From CAVSBT01 sp964609465 (GTDB lineage Bacteria; Chloroflexota; Dehalococcoidia; DSTF01; JALHUB01): a DNA stretch of 18,254 nucleotides. The position numbers were made by a program, and so were the translations under genes. Below, in pieces: positions 15,696 through 18,254 of this stretch; the first letter of the stretch is position 1, and each line of letters opens with the position of its first letter. Below the pieces are notes generated by a model. That model was not told the origin of the DNA and made no database searches. It saw only the letters and a list, made by a program, of their open reading frames with translations. Location of the stretch: positions 1-18,254 of the forward strand of contig CAZSSQ010000039.1 of assembly GCA_964609465.1 (NCBI GenBank), in the 5' to 3' direction.

Positions 15696-16424
15696 ATGAG
15701 AGATCAGTCCCCAGGGGCATCTGGTAGCGAAAGAGGTATGCGGGTTCTCGTGGTTGGCGAGCACGCCTTGCTGTGTCAGGGGCTCGTCGGTCTGCTAGCT
15801 CAAGGGGAACACGTTGAAGCGGTCGACACAGCGACCTGCGCCCAGGAGGTCCTGGCAAGGGTGCGTCAGTTCCGGCCTGACGTTATTCTGGCAGACGGGT
15901 GGGCTAACGACTCGAGCTGCCTGCACCTGCTAGATCTCCTCAAGACAGTGGTCGCCGAGCCGAAGGTCATCCTGCTCTCCGTAGATGCCCCGGACCGCGT
16001 GTTGCTGGAGGCCCTCCGAGCAGGCGTCCGTGGCTTGCTGGACCCAAGCGCCGACGTGGCGCAGCTTGTCGAGAGTGTGACGGAGGTGGCCAGGAACGAG
16101 ACTTTTGTCTCCAAGCGCCTGGTAAGGCGGCTGATCTCACGCTTCGCCTCGGATGAAGAAGGCCGTGACGGTGCTAGCGGTGGCGTTGCCTCGCTGACGG
16201 AGCGCGAGCGACAGATTCTCCGGGCGGTTGCCGAGGGGAGAACCAACCGGGCCATCGCCGCTACGCTCTACCTTTCGGAGGGGACGATTCGAGCCCACAT
16301 GCGCTCCATCATGCGTAAACTCAACGCCGCCAACCGCGTCCAGGCCGCCACTTTGGCCATTCGGAGCGGTCTCACCTCACCTTTGGACGACCACAGTGAC
16401 ATCTCCCTGGGGGTTGGGGAATAG
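15696..16424 (+). CDS. LuxR/NarL-family response regulator with atypical receiver
   Basis: 242 residues. An N-terminal receiver (about 15-130) is followed by a NarL-type helix-turn-helix (about 166-225) with LTERERQILRAVAEGRTNRAIA and LYLSEGTIRAHMRSIMRKL, all positions typical of LuxR-family DNA-binding domains. In the receiver the phosphoacceptor Asp67 (VILADGW) and the Ser95 switch position are kept, but the acidic pair is Gly21-Glu22 (LVVGEHALL) and the usual lysine position reads Asp116 (GLLDPS). Metal binding and phosphorylation may therefore be weak or lost. ATG at 15696-15698 has AAAGG seven bases upstream. No sensor kinase lies in the window. It is the likely transcription factor for the divergent polysaccharide operon. 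Confidence 0.9.
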   Translation: MRDQSPGASGSERGMRVLVVGEHALLCQGLVGLLAQGEHVEAVDTATCAQEVLARVRQFRPDVILADGWANDSSCLHLLDLLKTVVAEPKVILLSVDAPDRVLLEALRAGVRGLLDPSADVAQLVESVTEVARNETFVSKRLVRRLISRFASDEEGRDGASGGVASLTERERQILRAVAEGRTNRAIAATLYLSEGTIRAHMRSIMRKLNAANRVQAATLAIRSGLTSPLDDHSDISLGVGE

Positions 16425-16457
16425 GTAGACTTAAGCTCCTGCGGTGCAGGGCAGAGC

Positions 16458-16485
16458 GTCGGCCGGCCATGCACAGGAGGCCGAC
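16458..16485 (+). terminator. Hairpin downstream of the LuxR-type gene, possible terminator
   Basis: GTCGGCC (16458-16464) pairs perfectly with GGCCGAC (16479-16485) around a 14-base loop, starting 34 bp after the regulator's stop. No T-run follows, so if it terminates transcription it does so weakly or with Rho. Confidence 0.3.
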
Positions 16486-16634
16486 CGATCTCTGTGATAC
16501 GTGGGCCGTCAAAGATCGAGAGAGCGGGACACAGCCACCTGCAGGTCCACTCCATGTATTTGATGCCCCTTGCCAGCTTCTCAAAGAGCCGGGAGCCAGC
16601 CCCGCTACTCGCTTCTGCCTTGCGTCGTGACCCG

Positions 16635-16811
16635 CGACAACCTGTGGGGTGCCAATACTACATCCGTTCTTACGCAAGCGTCACCCAGCCACGCACCCGA
16701 ACTCCCAGGGCTGGACCTCCCTCTGGACATTGTCGCCGAGCGCTGGCCCAGATGGCCCAGGGTGTGACCGCTCCAGATACGGATGGAATCTTGGCACCCC
16801 ACAGCTGGCCG
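16635..16811. repeat. Large imperfect inverted repeat with 33 bp arms
   Basis: The left arm (16635-16667, containing GTGGGGTGCCAATAC) and the right arm (16779-16811, containing CTTGGCACCCCAC) are reverse complements at 27 of 33 positions by hand alignment. Some pairing continues inwards (AGCGTCACCC on the left, GGGTGTGACCGCT on the right). The spacer is 111 bp. A third, single-arm copy lies at 18177-18202. This could be a small non-autonomous mobile element, a structured RNA or a chromosome-level repeat; no transposase or target duplication is visible. Confidence 0.55.
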
Positions 16812-16925
16812 ATCCGGCACCCCTGGGTACTATGGCCGCTGGGCTCTGGAGGTGCTGTCCGAGGCATAGTCTTCCCCACGCATCCCGCCCAGACAGATGG
16901 CACCTCTTCCTCCCGCATGCTCGCC

Positions 16926-16939
16926 GGGGCGTGAGCCCC
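16926..16939. other. Perfect GC hairpin with a GTGA tetraloop
   Basis: GGGGC (16926-16930) and GCCCC (16935-16939) enclose GTGA. On the plus strand this would form a five-pair stem capped by a GNRA-type loop, a common stable RNA motif. Whether it is transcribed is unknown. Confidence 0.3.
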
Positions 16940-17167
16940 CCTGGGCCACTGCGAGTGGGTGCCCTGCTTACACTGCTGGGGACGATGGCTGCCGGGATAG
17001 GCCGCGTAAGAACGTCAGTCGAAGGAAACAGATAGAAGCTTGGGAGCATAGCGCTTGCAACTCGCCGTTTTGCACGCCCCCTCTCGGCCTGCAGGCTTCC
17101 TGCCCTCCCCAGCCCCGTAGGATCCACGCTAGCGCGCCTGCAATAGCACCTGGGCTACCGCAGCATG

Positions 17168-17247
17168 GGTGTAGGGCCAGTTGCATCCCCACCAGACCAG
17201 CAATCTTGCGTGGACGACAGGGGGTAGCGTGGCCCTTCTTATCACCC
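17168..17247. repeat. Hairpin repeat element, copy A
   Basis: This 80 bp stretch is about three-quarters identical to 17970-18047 in the same orientation. It has its own internal inverted repeat: AGGGCCAGTTGCATCCCC (17173-17190) against GGGGTAGCGTGGCCCT (17221-17236), around a loop of about 30 bases that includes CAGACCAGC. It lies about 180 bp beyond the 3' end of the thioredoxin gene. Confidence 0.6.
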
Positions 17248-17428
17248 GTGGGGCCTTACTGCATGTCGCCCGCATCAAACCGGCGTATCCGGCGGCACCA
17301 GAAAAGCACCCTCAACCGACAGCGCCCCGTATCTGAGCACGTTTGATTACTCCCTACGGGCGCATCCTAGTGCGCTTGATTGGGGGCAGCCTGTCGGCCC
17401 CGTCTGGGACGCCACCGGGTCGTGAAGC

Positions 17429-17824
17429 TTAGTGGGAACCGAGAATCCTTCTGAGTCGAGCTAGAAGCCCCTCTGGTCGCTCTAGCTCCGGCGGCTTGGG
17501 CGAAGCGTATCGGTCCAGATGCGGTCTGATCGCTGCCTCTGTTCTGAAACCCACAAAGCGGCTAACGGACTTCCCGTCCCGGAACAGCGTCATTGTCGGG
17601 AGAGACCGAACTCCGTAGCGGCGGTTCACCTCAGGATACTCGTCCACGTTCACCCTGACGAACTCCACCCGCCCTCGGTACTCCTTCGCCAGGCGCTCTA
17701 GTATGGGAGCCATCGCTCTGCAGGGTCCGCACCAGTCGGCATAGAAGTCCACGAGGACAGGGCAGTCCGCCTCTGCGAGTAGTCCTTGGAGTTCCTCGTG
17801 GTCCAACTCCCGAACAACAGCCAT
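17429..17824 (-). CDS. trx: Thioredoxin
   Basis: 131 residues. The active site WCGPC (31-35) lies in VDFYADWCGPCRAMAPILERL, the cis-proline loop is SLPTMTLFRDG (74-84, Pro76), and FVGFR (90-94) ends the fold. The protein is a cytoplasmic thioredoxin reducing protein disulfides; there is no signal peptide. A C-terminal extension of about 22 residues (SPKPPELERPEGLLARLRRILGSH region) goes beyond the usual ~108 residues and ends in a basic amphipathic helix. ATG at 17822-17824 is chosen over an in-frame start at 17929 because the family fold begins there and a promoter overlaps the longer version. It is monocistronic here, convergent with the regulator and unrelated in function to the polysaccharide genes. 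Confidence 0.95.
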   Translation of the reverse strand: MAVVRELDHEELQGLLAEADCPVLVDFYADWCGPCRAMAPILERLAKEYRGRVEFVRVNVDEYPEVNRRYGVRSLPTMTLFRDGKSVSRFVGFRTEAAIRPHLDRYASPKPPELERPEGLLARLRRILGSH

Positions 17825-17832
17825 ACAAAGGG

Positions 17833-17870
17833 TCTCCCTATTATACCACTGCCCAGGTAGGGTCGGTCGA
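17833..17870 (-). promoter_or_regulatory. Extended -10 promoter of the thioredoxin gene with a very short leader
   Basis: On the minus strand TATAAT (17845-17840) is a perfect -10 box and is preceded by TGG, giving the extended form TGnTATAAT. A weak -35-like TCGACC lies 19 bp upstream (17870-17865). Transcription starting 6-8 bases after the -10 would begin near 17833, only about ten bases before the ATG. The leader contains GGGAGACCC, which can fold on itself. Confidence 0.65.
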
Positions 17871-17969
17871 AAGCCGTCTCGTCTACAGTATAGCCCCTCT
17901 CTTGGAGGCGTTCGCTCCTCTGAGCCCAAGCAGCCTCTGCGGCGAGTCCCGTCCTAGGCCGATAGTGAT

Positions 17970-18047
17970 GGTGCAGGGCCAGCGCACCCCGACAGACCGG
18001 CGATGAGGAATGGATGACGAGGGGTAGCGCGGCCCTCTTGTTCTCCC
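17970..18047. repeat. Hairpin repeat element, copy B
   Basis: It is a direct repeat of 17168-17247. Its internal inverted repeat is tighter than in copy A: AGGGCCAGCGCACCCC (17975-17990) against GGGGTAGCGCGGCCCT (18021-18036), nearly perfect apart from one shifted base on each side, with a 30-base loop. The stem differences between copies (for example GTAGCGTGG against GTAGCGCGG) largely keep pairing possible. Confidence 0.6.
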
Positions 18048-18176
18048 AGGGCTTGGGCCTAGGAAGGAAACCGAAAGCCCGGCACTCTTTCTCAGGCACC
18101 GGGCCGTGCGGTATCCTCATCGCAGCCGGTGGCCCTGGTCGTCTCAAGGTTGCCGGTTAGAGGTCCGTCAGCATGG

Positions 18177-18202
18177 CTGTGGGATGCCAATATCCCATCC
18201 GT
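18177..18202 (+). repeat. Single-arm copy of the 16635-16667 repeat
   Basis: CTGTGGGATGCCAATA followed by CATCCGT three bases later matches 16642-16667 at 22 of 26 positions in direct orientation. No inverted partner is visible before the window ends 52 bp later; one may lie outside. Confidence 0.5.
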
Positions 18203-18254
18203 CTCATGGCGGGTCAAGCTGCCGCCCACTCGTAGTCGTGGTGCAAGACACCTA

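Larger units (their letters stand above)
16425..17428. other. About 1 kb without a convincing gene, rich in inverted repeats
   Basis: Open frames here on both strands are short, overlap one another in all phases and give Pro/Arg/Gly/Cys-rich products without domains, so I treat the stretch as non-coding. It lies between two convergent genes. Contents: a possible hairpin just after the regulator (GTCGGCC 16458-16464 with GGCCGAC 16479-16485), the 33 bp inverted repeat at 16635-16811, a GGGGC-GTGA-GCCCC hairpin at 16926-16939, and one copy of the repeat hairpin element at 17168-17247. No tRNA or rRNA signature was seen. Confidence 0.6.
17846..18254. other. Non-coding stretch upstream of thioredoxin, with repeats
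   Basis: No supported gene is seen in this 409 bp stretch to the window edge. The open minus frame at 17698-18147 overlaps thioredoxin in another phase and has no domain features. It holds copy B of the hairpin repeat (17970-18047), a perfect GCCCGG/CCGGGC inverted repeat (18077-18104, 16-base loop) and the single-arm copy of the 33 bp repeat at 18177-18202. Confidence 0.55.

Noticed and set aside
15298..15699. 133-codon open plus frame with one hydrophobic stretch in the divergent region
   Set aside because: No ribosome site, low-complexity flanks, no recognisable domain, and it runs into the regulator start.
16681..17346. Several open frames of 65-149 codons on both strands
   Set aside because: They overlap in every phase, are rich in P, R, G and C, lack domains and coincide with inverted repeats.
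17383..17401. GGGGC/GCCCC hairpin beyond the thioredoxin stop as terminator
   Set aside because: Only five pairs around a nine-base loop and no T-run on the minus strand.
17429..17929. Longer thioredoxin starting at 17929
   Set aside because: The extra 35 residues are not thioredoxin-like, and the -10 box at 17840-17845 lies inside that extension.
17698..18147. 149-codon open minus frame upstream of and into thioredoxin
   Set aside because: Out of phase with thioredoxin, spans its promoter and a repeat element, no domain features.

Overview
The window is an exopolysaccharide or capsule biosynthesis locus in GC-rich bacterial DNA. Fourteen genes or gene remnants run leftwards on the minus strand from about 15130 to the left edge, mostly joined by 1-29 bp overlaps or gaps of a few bases, so they read as one long operon. 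The organism cannot be named from sequence alone. The chain-length protein (Wzz/CapA-like) and the BY-kinase-like ATPase are separate proteins, as in Gram-positive and other single-membrane bacteria, and no outer-membrane export gene (Wza-like) is visible. Together with the NarL-type regulator this makes a monoderm such as Chloroflexota or Actinomycetota my guess, at low confidence.

Layout by region. 15131-15695 is a 565 bp divergent control region. To its right, on plus, lies a LuxR/NarL-type response regulator (15696-16424). To its left the minus-strand operon begins with a stand-alone degenerate receiver-like protein (14627-15130). Then follow a WecG/TagA-type glycosyltransferase (13812-14627), an initiating phosphoglycosyl transferase (12340-13788), a Wzz-like chain-length protein (11267-12316), a CpsD-like ATPase (10497-11264), a 46-residue membrane protein (10341-10481), a Wzx flippase (8795-10327), a GT2 glycosyltransferase (7749-8798), a methyltransferase (6874-7752), a Wzy/O-antigen-ligase-type polymerase (5269-6864), two tandem hexapeptide acyltransferases (4476-5276 and 3836-4504), a CE4 polysaccharide deacetylase (3048-3839), a FemAB/CelD-like GNAT protein (1885-3051) and a membrane GT2 of the processive type (684-1883). 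The left end holds a frameshifted, truncated GNAT remnant (127-644) and the start of a small unidentified gene (1-150).

How they would work together: the phosphoglycosyl transferase loads the first sugar phosphate on undecaprenyl phosphate; the WecG-like and GT2 enzymes extend the repeat unit; methyl-, acyl- and GNAT-type enzymes and the deacetylase decorate it; Wzx flips it; the Wzy-like protein polymerises it; and the Wzz/CpsD pair sets chain length. The two divergent regulators, both with altered receiver active sites, probably control the locus.

Right of the regulator, 16425-17428 is about 1 kb without a convincing gene, followed by an isolated thioredoxin gene on minus (17429-17824) with a good extended -10 promoter. 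The non-coding DNA on both sides of thioredoxin carries related repeats: a roughly 80 bp hairpin element in two direct copies (17168-17247, 17970-18047), and a 33 bp inverted repeat (16635-16667 / 16779-16811) whose core recurs at 18177-18202. These repeats, the paired degenerate receivers and the ATPase lacking key kinase features are the least ordinary parts of the window.
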